This document shows positions 24,667 through 33,446 of a stretch of DNA of 64,000 nt, piece by piece (the first letter of the stretch is position 1; every line of letters begins with the position of its first letter). Source of the stretch: CBIHON01 sp966211965 (GTDB lineage: Bacteria > Pseudomonadota > Gammaproteobacteria > Burkholderiales > Burkholderiaceae_D); NCBI GenBank assembly GCA_966211965.1, contig CBIHON010000007.1, forward strand, positions 93,952-157,951. Direction: 5' to 3'. Below the pieces are notes generated by a model. That model worked only from the letters and a program-made list of their open reading frames with translations, was not told the DNA's origin and searched no databases. The position numbers and the translations under genes were made by a program.

Positions 24667-26691
24667 TCATTGCGCGACGGGCGGTGTGCTCATGTTGACG
24701 GTAAACACATTCCAGTTGCTCCATGGGCTATTGCCGGCATTATTATTGGCTGCTACCGCCCAGCCGTAAGAAGTCCCGTTCCCCAAGGTAGCGGCGGGCG
24801 TAACACTGCAGATTCCCGTGCCCGAACCGCAACCCAAAGCCGTGGCCGTATAGACTTGATTCGTTACTGCGCCCGAGCCGTTTCCTACCCATAGCAAATA
24901 CGACGCGGCGCCGGCCGATGCATTCCAGCTATAGGTGGGCTGTTGCGTAGTGATCGTGCCGGTTGGCGTGATCAAGGTTGGTGCCGGTGGCGGCACGGAT
25001 GTGCTTGCCATGAAAATATTCCCGCTGCTCCAGGCGCTGTCGCCGGTCGCGTTGCTGGCAAGTACGGCCCAGATATATGGCGTATCGTTTGCCGCCGCCG
25101 TCGCTGGCGTGACCGAGCAAATGCCGGTGCCGGTACCGCAACCCGCACCCGCTGCGGTGTAGTTCTGGATCATCAGCGTGCCCGAACCATTCCCAACGAA
25201 CAACCAGTATGAGGCCGCACCGGCCGAAGCGTTCCAGCTATAGGTAGGAGTGGTCGTTGTAATGATGCCAGTCGGAGCAATTTGCGTCGGCACGGGTGGA
25301 ATGACAGGTGCGGGCAAATTTTTCAGATAGGTCAATGCCGTCGGCAAATACAGGCGGGGTTTGGTAATGCCATTGCGGGAATCGGTGATTTGCGTATTGC
25401 TTTGCTGCAGTGCCGTAACCAGTTGCTCTGCATTGGCATCGGGATATGCGGAACGCAGGGTGGCCAAAGCCCCCGCCACATGGGGCGTTGCCATCGAGGT
25501 GCCGGACAAGGATGCGTAAAGCGCATTCGGCACCGAACTTTGGATCAAACCTCCAGGCGCCAGCAGCTTCAGGTTCGCGGCGCTATTGCTATATGACTCG
25601 ATGGCATCTGTTTTCGATGTGGAGCCTACCGCGACCGCAGAGGAAATACAGGCGGGGAAAGAGATGCCATTCGTATAGCCGGAATTGCCGGAGGCGATGA
25701 CAGTAACGATATTGGCGCTGCGCAGTAAGTCGATCGCATCCTTCATAGCCGGCGATGTAGTGTCGCAATTTGTATTGGACTGTTGCAGATTCCCCAGGCT
25801 CATATTGACCGACGCGATATTGATGCTGGTGCGTAGCGAATACACATGCTGCAGACCCGCAATGATGTCCGAGTTGTAGGCCCCAACGGAGGTCGAGGTG
25901 GAGGTGAACACCTGCACCGCGATCACATTTGCATTGTTCGCGACACCGCGGGCCGCCAATGCCGAACCGCTCTTACCGGCCGCGATGCCGGCGACATGGG
26001 TGCCGTGTTTGCACACATCCAGAGCGCAATTCACTCCTGCGTCGGTGCCGATTTGTTGTGTCTGGTGGTTGGGGCAAAGGCTTGACGTTGTGCTGCCCGC
26101 GCCGGAAAAGCAGGCTTCCGCAATAACCTTGCCGCTCAAGAAGGGGTGTGCTTTATCGACGCCGGTATCCAGCACCGCAACCGCAAAGCCCTGACCATCC
26201 GGGGAGACGAGGGCATTTGTGCCGCTCGCGCCGACCAACGGCACGCTGGCGCTGAGAGATGGTTCCAAGACCAAGTCTTCTTCAATCGTCGTCAAACCCG
26301 TCATTTTTTTCAGCATCGCCAGGTCTGCCGGCGTAACGGTCAAAGCGACGTGCGGCGAGTAAGGGAAAGTGCGAATCGCGTATTGCTGATGCACCGGCAA
26401 AGTCAGCACGCCGGCTGCACGCGCAGCGGCATCCAGTTGCACCAAAAACCGGTTTTGCGCTTCCGCAGCCCGTCCTTTGAGTACATCGTCAACCTTCAGC
26501 TTGGGCGCGTTGCCGGCAGTACCTGAAGCCGCCATGGAAGTATTCGGTTGCAAACCGACGATGACCCGGACTGTACCGTGGGCTTGGGCCTTATCGGCAA
26601 GCGCATTTAATTGGGCAACATGAGAAGTCGTTTGAGCATAGGCTTGACCTAGCCCCAACGCAAAAGCCAATAGAAGCAAAAGGCGATTCAT
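24667..26691 (-). CDS. Secreted subtilisin-like (S8) serine protease with two C-terminal repeats
   Basis: A 674-residue exoprotease. It has a signal peptide (RLLLLLAFALGLGQAYA), an inhibitor-I9-like propeptide (VRVIVGLQP ... TTIEEDLVLEPS), then the catalytic domain with Asp in AVLDTGVDKAHPF, His in CKHGTHVAGIAAG, Asn in IASGNSGYTNG and Ser in SGTSMATPHVAGALA. After residue ~470 there are two ~95-residue tandem repeats, each with PTYSWNASAGAASYxLxVGNGSG, GCGxGTGICSVTPA and a W-rich end. These resemble fibronectin-like modules. The repeats probably mediate substrate or cell-surface binding. It is monocistronic and followed by a stem-loop. Confidence 0.93.
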   Translation of the reverse strand: MNRLLLLLAFALGLGQAYAQTTSHVAQLNALADKAQAHGTVRVIVGLQPNTSMAASGTAGNAPKLKVDDVLKGRAAEAQNRFLVQLDAAARAAGVLTLPVHQQYAIRTFPYSPHVALTVTPADLAMLKKMTGLTTIEEDLVLEPSLSASVPLVGASGTNALVSPDGQGFAVAVLDTGVDKAHPFLSGKVIAEACFSGAGSTTSSLCPNHQTQQIGTDAGVNCALDVCKHGTHVAGIAAGKSGSALAARGVANNANVIAVQVFTSTSTSVGAYNSDIIAGLQHVYSLRTSINIASVNMSLGNLQQSNTNCDTTSPAMKDAIDLLRSANIVTVIASGNSGYTNGISFPACISSAVAVGSTSKTDAIESYSNSAANLKLLAPGGLIQSSVPNALYASLSGTSMATPHVAGALATLRSAYPDANAEQLVTALQQSNTQITDSRNGITKPRLYLPTALTYLKNLPAPVIPPVPTQIAPTGIITTTTPTYSWNASAGAASYWLFVGNGSGTLMIQNYTAAGAGCGTGTGICSVTPATAAANDTPYIWAVLASNATGDSAWSSGNIFMASTSVPPPAPTLITPTGTITTQQPTYSWNASAGAASYLLWVGNGSGAVTNQVYTATALGCGSGTGICSVTPAATLGNGTSYGWAVAANNNAGNSPWSNWNVFTVNMSTPPVAQ

Positions 26692-27333
26692 TATTGGTAT
26701 TTCCTTTATAGATTGCTGAGATTGGATACAACTGGGTTATTCGCATGACTTGGCTTTATGCTGGGCCATAGCGAACTGCAGGTGCCGTAGAAATATCCGC
26801 CCTGGGGTTCTCTTGCCCAGGGCGTTACAAATTGGCGGAAATGCGGCGAGGGAGTTTATCTTTTAGTTAATTTTTAGTCAATTTATTTTAGACATGTATT
26901 GCTGCATTGTTCTTTTTCTGAAAAATATAAACCACGAGGAATTGGCCGCGCAGTCCTATATTTGTTGAATTCAGAACGCAGCTATGGATGCTTGACTTAG
27001 AGCCTGTTATGAACTCAAGCAGGGGTCGCTGCTTGAGTTCATAACAGGCTCTTAGCATAGAAAAATAAAATTATTTACTATTTCAAATTATCTTTCACAT
27101 CACTGCGACGCTGGTTCTACCACTACTCCACGTGTTCGGTCTCCAACCAAAAACAGAAAAAATAGCAATAGCAGCATCCTTCAAATTCTTCCAAAGGCGC
27201 TTGGTCTTGAGTCACTGGAAAAGGCGATAAACGACTCGCACGAGCAATTGCAATACGTGCGCTACACCCGGCCATCCGACCGGAATTCAGGGATACGGGG
27301 TAAAGAGCTGCGGCCGACCGGACGATAGGCCGC
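26692..27333. other. Non-coding region holding a miniature IS-derived element
   Basis: Apart from the 52-bp palindromic element at 27000-27051, I see no gene. The flanks are AT-rich (26860-27100). The region carries the promoter side of the protease gene. Confidence 0.5.
27000..27051. mobile_element. 52-bp miniature element with the ends of the IS5-family IS
   Basis: Two perfect 23-bp inverted arms starting GAGCCTGTTATGAACTCAAG, with a 6-base centre, flanked by TTA at 26997-26999 and 27052-27054. The outer 16 bases equal both ends of the IS at 2279-3141, and the TTA flank is the same TNA type of target duplication. It contains no coding sequence, so it would have to be mobilised in trans or be an internal deletion product. 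Confidence 0.8.
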
Positions 27334-27555
27334 GTGCTTTCGAGCGAAGAAACGATCGCGGAGCGAACGCAGGTTTGGATGGCGCTATCCGACCTTTTCG
27401 TGGTGCGGAAAGCGCAAGAAGCCGACTTTCGCTATCTCACTCGACGCTTGAAAAAGCGCGAACTTCAGCAAAGCCGAATCGATAAACGGTGGAGAAACGA
27501 TAGAGCACAACGCGTGCTGGAATATTCGAACACGCTGCCCATAATTGCCATTTGA
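27334..27555 (+). pseudogene. Possible degraded small gene
   Basis: A 73-codon frame whose beginning (TQVWMALSDLFV ... ADFRYLTRRLKK) has the look of small proteins of the DUF7079 type, while the second half (IDKRWRNDRAQRVLEYSN) looks garbled relative to that pattern. No clear Shine-Dalgarno sequence. It may be a decayed remnant or a chance frame. Confidence 0.25.
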
Positions 27556-27734
27556 AGGATCGCCCTCCCCTTTCCAACTCGATAGCCCTTGAGGGCCGAA
27601 GCAAGACTGATCGAACAGTAAAAACAAAGAGAGCTGCCGCGATGGAGCTATGACACGCCAGCCCTCGACTTTGCCTTACGTGAATAGGCCAAGTTCGTGT
27701 TCAGCCTCGGCATCATTCCCGGAGGGCGGCAATT

Positions 27735-28166
27735 TCATGAATGGCTTCCTGCACGTCCCCCCATCTCGCTGCCGCCGCGTCCACCTGAATGCTGCCCGCC
27801 GCCGTGGCGCTCGTTGCCCGAGCGATCGCCGCCTCCCCTGTAGAGGGGGTTGGGTTCGAGATAAGCGGTTACGGGATGGTCCAAAGTATTGGGCGGAGCG
27901 ATCCGGCGAAGGTCGACCGGCGCAAAATATTGAGAGGCATCAAAGTTCCAGGCGAAAGACTTGTCGCCCACCACAAACTTCACCGTTTCACCGCCGGTCA
28001 CGTTCACGTACTTGGTATTGGGCGTAATCACGATCGTCCGCGTGGCGGCGGATACAGGCGCCGGATCACCAAGCAGTTCGCGGCTCGGCGGTGAGCCAAG
28101 CGGCGATGTGCATGCTGTCGTTAACGTAACGATGACAGGGACAAGCAATTTGAATTTGGCATTCAT
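27735..28166 (-). CDS. CzcE-like metal-binding periplasmic protein
   Basis: A 143-residue protein from ATG 28166 (AGGAG seven bases upstream). It has a lipoprotein-like signal (LLVPVIVTLTTACTSP). The mature part contains TRTIVITPNTKYVNVTGGETVKF and FAWNFDASQYFAPVDL, which match the CzcE family of periplasmic copper/heavy-metal binding proteins. The end is a low-complexity His/Gly/Arg/Ser tail (ERHGGGQHSGGRGG), which could add metal ligands. There is no CzcCBA cluster or metal sensor in the window, so it is an isolated copy. Role: metal binding in the periplasm, inferred from family. Confidence 0.75.
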   Translation of the reverse strand: MNAKFKLLVPVIVTLTTACTSPLGSPPSRELLGDPAPVSAATRTIVITPNTKYVNVTGGETVKFVVGDKSFAWNFDASQYFAPVDLRRIAPPNTLDHPVTAYLEPNPLYRGGGDRSGNERHGGGQHSGGRGGSEMGGRAGSHS

Positions 28167-28326
28167 GACGCATCTCCTGAAAAGTGGGTTGCACTTCACT
28201 GCTTTTTTAGAGTGCGCCGCGCAGGGGTTGTTCATGGATGAGCCGAGGATTATCCATGCGCCCGAAGGACCATCGGACTCTTCGTTGCCGAAACCAAGAA
28301 GAAAAAATAAACGCGGTACCGCTGAT

Positions 28327-28980
28327 TCAGCGCACGGAGGTCGCCTGGAAACGTTGATAGCGCTCCAGCACCATCGGCACGTATTTGAGTGTCTCCGGAT
28401 ATGCGGGCACCTGCCGGCCGCTACGGATCACCGCATTTTCTCCGGCGTTGTAGGCCGCCACCGCCAGGCGCACATTCCCGCCGAACATGGCCAGGAGATC
28501 ACGCAAGTAGCGGGCGCCGACGTCGACGTTTTGTTCCGGCGCATACAGGTCGAACTGTCCATAGCGCGCGGCAGTGGCAGGCATCACCTGCATCAATCCG
28601 ATCGCCCCCTTGGGGGAACGTGCGCGCGCGTTGAAACCGGATTCAACTTCAATGATCGCATTGAGCAAGCCGGCATGGACGCCATGCAATTTGGCGATGC
28701 GTTGTACCAGCGGTTCCAGCGCGGCACGACGCGCAGCAAGCTGCGGTAAAGAAACGGGGCTGGTACCGGCACGCGGCCAAAGCAGCGTGCCGTCGAATAC
28801 GGCAAAAACCTGGGATGACCGATTGATCGGCCGGTCGGAGAAAGTCGGCACCTTGCCCGACGCATCGTAGGAACGATAGATCGTCGTGCCCTCGGCATAC
28901 ACGGCCCCCGCGGTGCATAAGGCAACGGTCAATATCAATTGCCGCATTGCTGCGGTCTCACTGCCGAACGTGGCAATCAT
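28327..28980 (-). CDS. Lytic transglycosylase (SLT family)
   Basis: A 217-residue periplasmic enzyme cutting peptidoglycan glycan strands with 1,6-anhydro product formation. ATG 28980 has GGGGGGAG just before it; the frame upstream is not credible. A signal peptide covers residues ~12-30 (QLILTVALCTAGAVYA). A short N-terminal region with a DUF4124-like SYDASGKVPTFSDRP precedes the SLT domain. The catalytic Glu lies in IIEVESGFNARARSPKGAIGLMQVMPATAA, and the family's AYNAGENAV motif follows. It is compact for the family, with no extra peptidoglycan-binding domain. Not obviously linked to its neighbours. Confidence 0.92.
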   Translation of the reverse strand: MIATFGSETAAMRQLILTVALCTAGAVYAEGTTIYRSYDASGKVPTFSDRPINRSSQVFAVFDGTLLWPRAGTSPVSLPQLAARRAALEPLVQRIAKLHGVHAGLLNAIIEVESGFNARARSPKGAIGLMQVMPATAARYGQFDLYAPEQNVDVGARYLRDLLAMFGGNVRLAVAAYNAGENAVIRSGRQVPAYPETLKYVPMVLERYQRFQATSVR

Positions 28981-29370
28981 TGCTCCCCCCTTGCTGAGCA
29001 GTACGATACGCCAGAGGCGTGGTTTTCGGCAAGCGGTGATTGCAATGCGGGAGGATCGCGGACTCGACCTCGCTTTTTTGGCGATTCCTGCGAGGCGCCT
29101 TACGCGCTGGTGACGACCGTGCAGCCGCTTGCGGGTTACGCGGCACAAGCCTTGTTCGACGAGCCGAAACTCTCCGTACTGGTCCCGCCCTCCGATATCC
29201 GCGCGCCGTTGAAGTGCAAGTTCGGATGATCGAATGCCGCGTCGCCGTATGCACGCACGGCCTATGCGATGACGGCCCGATCTCCGCTCAGCCTTTCGTG
29301 GTGCCTTTTCTTGGCCTCGATATGCTTCGGGTTAATAGCCGAATACCATTGCTCTCTCTTGGCATTCGAA
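28981..29370. other. Intergenic region, no gene supported
   Basis: 390 bases between the transglycosylase start and the small gene at 29371. Frames on either strand lack recognisable content or ribosome sites. It should hold the transglycosylase promoter. Confidence 0.4.
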
Positions 29371-29646
29371 TCAAATCTCATGCTCGACATTGCTGCTGCC
29401 GTCACCGATCTTGCTCATCCAGGCTTTCACAAAAAACTCTTTTTCCATTTCCGTCGGCGTCTCGTTCCAGAACACGATCAGGGTGCCCTTGTGGTCATGG
29501 ATCTGCGAGACCTTCAGGATGAAATCCGATTCGCCGGCCACGTCGGCCAAGGCCGCTACATAGCCGTACACGCGGGTCAATCTCTCGATGCGATCGGGTT
29601 CAGAAAAACTATTGGTGGCGGTGATCGTCGGATGGTCTAGAAACAT
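29371..29646 (-). CDS. Small hypothetical protein downstream of pcaD-like gene
   Basis: A 91-residue soluble protein of unknown family. The start has GGAG seven bases upstream and lies 22 bases after the stop of the alpha/beta-hydrolase gene, so the two are probably cotranscribed. Content is mixed alpha/beta (RVYGYVAALADVAGESDFILKVSQIHDHKGTLIVFW) with a short acidic end. The pattern of a strand-loop-strand with HDHKG might hint at a small binding fold, but I do not recognise it. Confidence 0.6.
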   Translation of the reverse strand: MFLDHPTITATNSFSEPDRIERLTRVYGYVAALADVAGESDFILKVSQIHDHKGTLIVFWNETPTEMEKEFFVKAWMSKIGDGSSNVEHEI

Positions 29647-29668
29647 GTCGGCTTCTCCGGTTGTGCGG

Positions 29669-30448
29669 TCAAGTGGTCAGAAACGTGATGATCCTGGTTA
29701 CAAAGCCTTGCGGCACTTCCCAGTTCGACAGGTGCGCCGCTTTCAGTTCCGCATAGCGCGCGCCGGCTATCCGCTCTGCCACCAGCTTTCCCTCCTGCGG
29801 CGGCGTTATCTTGTCGCGCATGCCGGCAATCACCAAGGTCGGCGCCTTGATGGTGCGTATGCCGTCACGCAAGTCCATGTCACGCAAGGCGGCGCAACAT
29901 GCGACATACCCCGCTGCCGGCGTGCGCATCAGCATGTCGCGCACCAGCGTCACCTTGGCCGGCACCCGGGCAATGAAATCGGCAGTGAACCAGCGGCTGA
30001 GCACCGCTTGAACGATACCGGCCATCCCCTCTTTGTTGACCGCTTCGATGCGGGCTTCCCACATCTCGTTGTTGCCGATGAGCGCACTGGTATTGCAGAG
30101 CACCAATCGATCGATCCGCTCCGGATGTTTTACCGCCAGCCACATGCCCACCAGGCCGCCCATCGACAAGCCGCAGAAATGCGCACGCTTGATATTCAAA
30201 TGGTCCATCAACGCCAGCACGTCGCCACCCATTTGCGCGACGGTGTAAGGACCAGGCGGCACACTGGACTGCCCATGGCCGCGCGCGTCATAGCGCAGCA
30301 CGCGAAAATGATCGAGCAGCGACGGCATTTGCGGTTTCCACATATCGAGGTCGGTACCGAGCGAATTCGACAACACCAGACATGGCGCATCCGTCCGCCC
30401 TTCGATCTGATAGTGAAGACGCATATTGCCGGTTTCCAAAGTAGGCAC
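29669..30448 (-). CDS. pcaD: 3-oxoadipate enol-lactonase-like alpha/beta hydrolase
   Basis: A 259-residue alpha/beta hydrolase. Nucleophile elbow Ser in FCGLSMGGLVGMW, oxyanion region VLSNSLGTDLDMW, Asp in APTLVIAGMRDKITPP, and catalytic His near the end in LKAAHLSNWEVP. The combination SLGTDLDMW, RYDARGHGQSS and AHLSNWE is characteristic of PcaD, which opens 3-oxoadipate enol-lactone in the beta-ketoadipate pathway. No other pca genes are in the window, so it is either a stand-alone pcaD or a paralogue. It is followed by a small gene 22 bases downstream. Confidence 0.85.
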   Translation of the reverse strand: MPTLETGNMRLHYQIEGRTDAPCLVLSNSLGTDLDMWKPQMPSLLDHFRVLRYDARGHGQSSVPPGPYTVAQMGGDVLALMDHLNIKRAHFCGLSMGGLVGMWLAVKHPERIDRLVLCNTSALIGNNEMWEARIEAVNKEGMAGIVQAVLSRWFTADFIARVPAKVTLVRDMLMRTPAAGYVACCAALRDMDLRDGIRTIKAPTLVIAGMRDKITPPQEGKLVAERIAGARYAELKAAHLSNWEVPQGFVTRIITFLTT

Positions 30449-30617
30449 TGGAATAACTCCTGGTAAAAAATGATCAGACTTACGACGGAGATAAGTGTAC
30501 AGCGCGTTTGGCGGGAATGGCGAATTTAACCGCCCCCATTTGGAATACGCTGCAAGTTGCTACTCAAGTAGAATGCCTGCTTAATTTTGCGACAACCATT
30601 TGCCAGGAAAACAATCA

Positions 30618-33290
30618 ATGAACAGGCGCCTCATCCTCATCGCCGCCCTCTCCGCAGTTCTTGGCGCGGGCGCTCTTTTTCTCGCATTGAAGAGCGGACG
30701 CACTGCGGTTCCCGCGCCGTCAGCACCAAGCCCCGCTGCGCCGGTTTCGAACAGCGATGCGGCACAAATCCTGGGCGCCTTGCGCGAGATGCTGGCCGCT
30801 TATCGAAAAGTCATCGTCCTGCTTGCCGACGAAAAGACCATGGCCCCTAACGAACGCGCGGCCGCCAATCAGGTCGGCCATGCCCTGTTCCATGACAACC
30901 TGACACGTGCGGCCGGCCTCGAAACCGAATTGATGAATCTGGCCAAATTGCCCGAGGCGCAAAGGCTTGCCAAGATCGACAGCGTGCTGACCTACATCGA
31001 ATCCGGAGAAGGCTTGTTCGATGCCGACCGCCTGGCATTTCGCGAACCGCTATACCAGTTGCAACGGGTTGCGGCAGCCGATCAGACTCTACCCGCAATC
31101 AAACTGCACAAGCGGATTTCGGAAGACATCGAAGCCTTGCTCGACATCGAAAAACTGTACGAGAAAGAACTCAAGCAAATCTTCAGCCGCTTCGAGGCCC
31201 GCGCGATCGAACTCAAGCGCGAGAAGTGGGAAGACTACCTGGCCAAGCTGCGCACTCTCTATTCGCGAGAACAAATCCTGAAAGACCAGGGTGTGATCGT
31301 GCCCTATCCGGAGCCGGCCGCCGTCAAGGACGAGAGCAAGGAACTCAATGGCCAAGGCTTGCCGCCGAAAACCATCGCGCTCACTTTCGACGATGGCCCG
31401 CATGGCACTTACACCGATGAAATTGCCGCAATCTTGAAGCAGTACGACGTGCCCGCGGTGTTTTTCCAGGTCGGCCGCAATCTCGGCACGATAGGCAGCG
31501 ACGGCAAGGAAAAGCTCAACGCCGGCGCCAACGCCAGCCGCAAGCTCAAAGCCGCGGGCCACGTGCTGGCCAACCACAGCTTCAGCCACGCGCAATTGTC
31601 GAAGCAAAGCGGCGATGCGCTGCGCGCCGAAGTCGCGCAGACCGATCAACTGCTCAAAGCCATCGATCCGGCGCGCTCGGCACTGTTCCGCTTTCCCTAC
31701 GGGGCACGCAACAAGGAAGGCATGGAATTGCTCTCGACCCTCGGCTTGCGCTCGGTGATGTGGAATATCGATTCGCTCGACTGGGCCGATCCGCTGCCGA
31801 CCTCGATCGCCGACCGCGTGCTGCGCACCCTGGCCAAGGAACAGCGCGGCATCGTGCTGTTCCACGACATTCACGAGCGCACGGTCAAGGCCTTGCCGCT
31901 GGTGCTGGACAGGCTGATCGCCGATGGCTATCGCTTTGCCGCCTGGGACGGCGAAAACTTCAGAGCCGGCAAGGAGAGCGCGGCGCCGGCGGAAAAAGCC
32001 GCGGTAAGCAGTGCCTATCAAAACAGCTGGGCGGTGGTGATCGGCATCGACGATTATGCCAAATGGCCCAAACTGCAATATGCGGCGCGCGATGCGCAAG
32101 CGATACGGGAAACCCTGGTCGGACGTTTCGGATTTGCCGGCGAGCGGGTGCTGACGCTGACCAACGGCGAAGCGACGCGCAACAATATCCTGGCCTTGTT
32201 CCATGACCGGCTCGGTCACGCGGAGCTGAAACGCGACGACCGCGTCTTCGTCTTCTTCGCCGGCCACGGCGCCACACGCAAGCTCAGCTCGGGGCGTAAT
32301 CTCGGCTATATCATTCCGGCCGATTCCGATCCGCAGCAGTTGGCGGCCGATGCCATCCCGATGACCGAGCTGCAAAACATCGCGGAAAGCCTGAACGCCA
32401 AGCACGTGTTGTTCGTGATGGATGCATGCTACAGCGGACTGGGTTTGACACGGGGCGGCACCACCCCTTTTCTGCGTGAAAATGCACGCCGCATCGGGCG
32501 CCAGATGCTGACCGCCGGCGGCGGCGATCAGATGGTGGCCGACGGCGGACCGAACGGCCATTCGATCTTTACCTGGACCTTGCTGCAAGCGCTGTCCGGC
32601 AAGGCTGACTTGAACGGTGACGGCTTGATCACGGCGACTGAACTGGCAGCCTATATCGCGCCGGCGGTATCGAGCGTGTCGCAGCAGACCCCTGCCTTCG
32701 GCAGTTTGCCGGGGTCGGAAGGCGGCGAATTCGTATTCGAGGCGCCGGCCGAAACCGAATTCCTGAATGCGCAAACCAACCAGCTTTCCTCCGACGCGAT
32801 CGCACTCAACAGCAAGCTCGCCCAGGCACGAAATACGCCTGCAGCAGCCGGCCCGGCAGCACCGATCGTGGTCAAAACGCTGGACGGCGGTGAACAAAAA
32901 ATCGCACCGCCCAAGCCGGTCGGCGCCAGCGCCCGCCAGCTTGCGCAACGCGCCAACGACAACGGTTTGCAACTGTATCGCGAGAAGCAGTATGCGCAAG
33001 CCGAAGCCGCGTTTACCGAAGCGTTGAAACACCGGCCCGACTTCGGCCTGGCCGCCAACAACCTGGGTTTCGTCTACCTCAAGCAGGACAAGTTTGCGGA
33101 AGCAGCGCGCTGGTTCGAAAACACGATCAGAATCGATCCGTCGCGTGCCGTCGCTTATCTCAACCTGGGCGACGCGCGTGCGCATCTGGGTGAAACGGAC
33201 AAGGCGAAGCTGGCGTTTAAAACTTATCTGGAATTAGCGCCCAATGGAGCAGGAGCAGCGCACGCCAAGGAGGTGTTGGGACGGTTGTAA
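30618..33290 (+). CDS. Polysaccharide deacetylase-caspase-TPR fusion protein
   Basis: An 890-residue protein from ATG 30618 (AGGA upstream). Order: N-terminal membrane anchor/signal (LILIAALSAVLGAGALFLAL); a ~200-residue helical region; a NodB-type polysaccharide deacetylase (~250-450) with metal Asp in TFDDGPHG (Asp258-259), NHSFSH His pair, RFPYGARN and VLFHDIHE; a C14 caspase-like peptidase (~470-715) with catalytic His550 in FFAGHGATRK and Cys604 in VMDACYSGL; then TPR helices (~775-885, NNLGFVYLKQDKFAEAARWFE). All catalytic residues of both enzymes appear intact. The protein should sit outside the cytoplasmic membrane. Combining a cell-envelope deacetylase with a caspase-like protease is unusual. 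The genes around it give no pathway clue. Confidence 0.9.
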   Translation: MNRRLILIAALSAVLGAGALFLALKSGRTAVPAPSAPSPAAPVSNSDAAQILGALREMLAAYRKVIVLLADEKTMAPNERAAANQVGHALFHDNLTRAAGLETELMNLAKLPEAQRLAKIDSVLTYIESGEGLFDADRLAFREPLYQLQRVAAADQTLPAIKLHKRISEDIEALLDIEKLYEKELKQIFSRFEARAIELKREKWEDYLAKLRTLYSREQILKDQGVIVPYPEPAAVKDESKELNGQGLPPKTIALTFDDGPHGTYTDEIAAILKQYDVPAVFFQVGRNLGTIGSDGKEKLNAGANASRKLKAAGHVLANHSFSHAQLSKQSGDALRAEVAQTDQLLKAIDPARSALFRFPYGARNKEGMELLSTLGLRSVMWNIDSLDWADPLPTSIADRVLRTLAKEQRGIVLFHDIHERTVKALPLVLDRLIADGYRFAAWDGENFRAGKESAAPAEKAAVSSAYQNSWAVVIGIDDYAKWPKLQYAARDAQAIRETLVGRFGFAGERVLTLTNGEATRNNILALFHDRLGHAELKRDDRVFVFFAGHGATRKLSSGRNLGYIIPADSDPQQLAADAIPMTELQNIAESLNAKHVLFVMDACYSGLGLTRGGTTPFLRENARRIGRQMLTAGGGDQMVADGGPNGHSIFTWTLLQALSGKADLNGDGLITATELAAYIAPAVSSVSQQTPAFGSLPGSEGGEFVFEAPAETEFLNAQTNQLSSDAIALNSKLAQARNTPAAAGPAAPIVVKTLDGGEQKIAPPKPVGASARQLAQRANDNGLQLYREKQYAQAEAAFTEALKHRPDFGLAANNLGFVYLKQDKFAEAARWFENTIRIDPSRAVAYLNLGDARAHLGETDKAKLAFKTYLELAPNGAGAAHAKEVLGRL

Positions 33291-33385
33291 AAAGCTTATA
33301 GATGGGATTCAAATGGACGACGCAAGAAGCGCCAGACTTGCGTGTCAATGCACTCCCAACATCGCCGCAACGCGTCACACTTGCC

Positions 33386-33413
33386 TGTCGTCCCAGCGTC
33401 CGCCGGGACGACA
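33386..33413. repeat. REP-like extragenic palindrome
   Basis: TGTCGTCCC ... GGGACGACA, a perfect 9-bp dyad with a 10-base loop, in the gap between convergent genes. Similar GC-rich dyads are common as dispersed extragenic palindromes; it may also act as a terminator for the fusion gene. Confidence 0.6.
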
Positions 33414-33446
33414 CGCACGATCGCGCACAGTTTTGACGGCGCCCTG

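Noticed and set aside
31089..33185. 698-codon minus-strand frame opposite the deacetylase-caspase gene
   Set aside because: The sense protein has complete catalytic motifs; the antisense has none.
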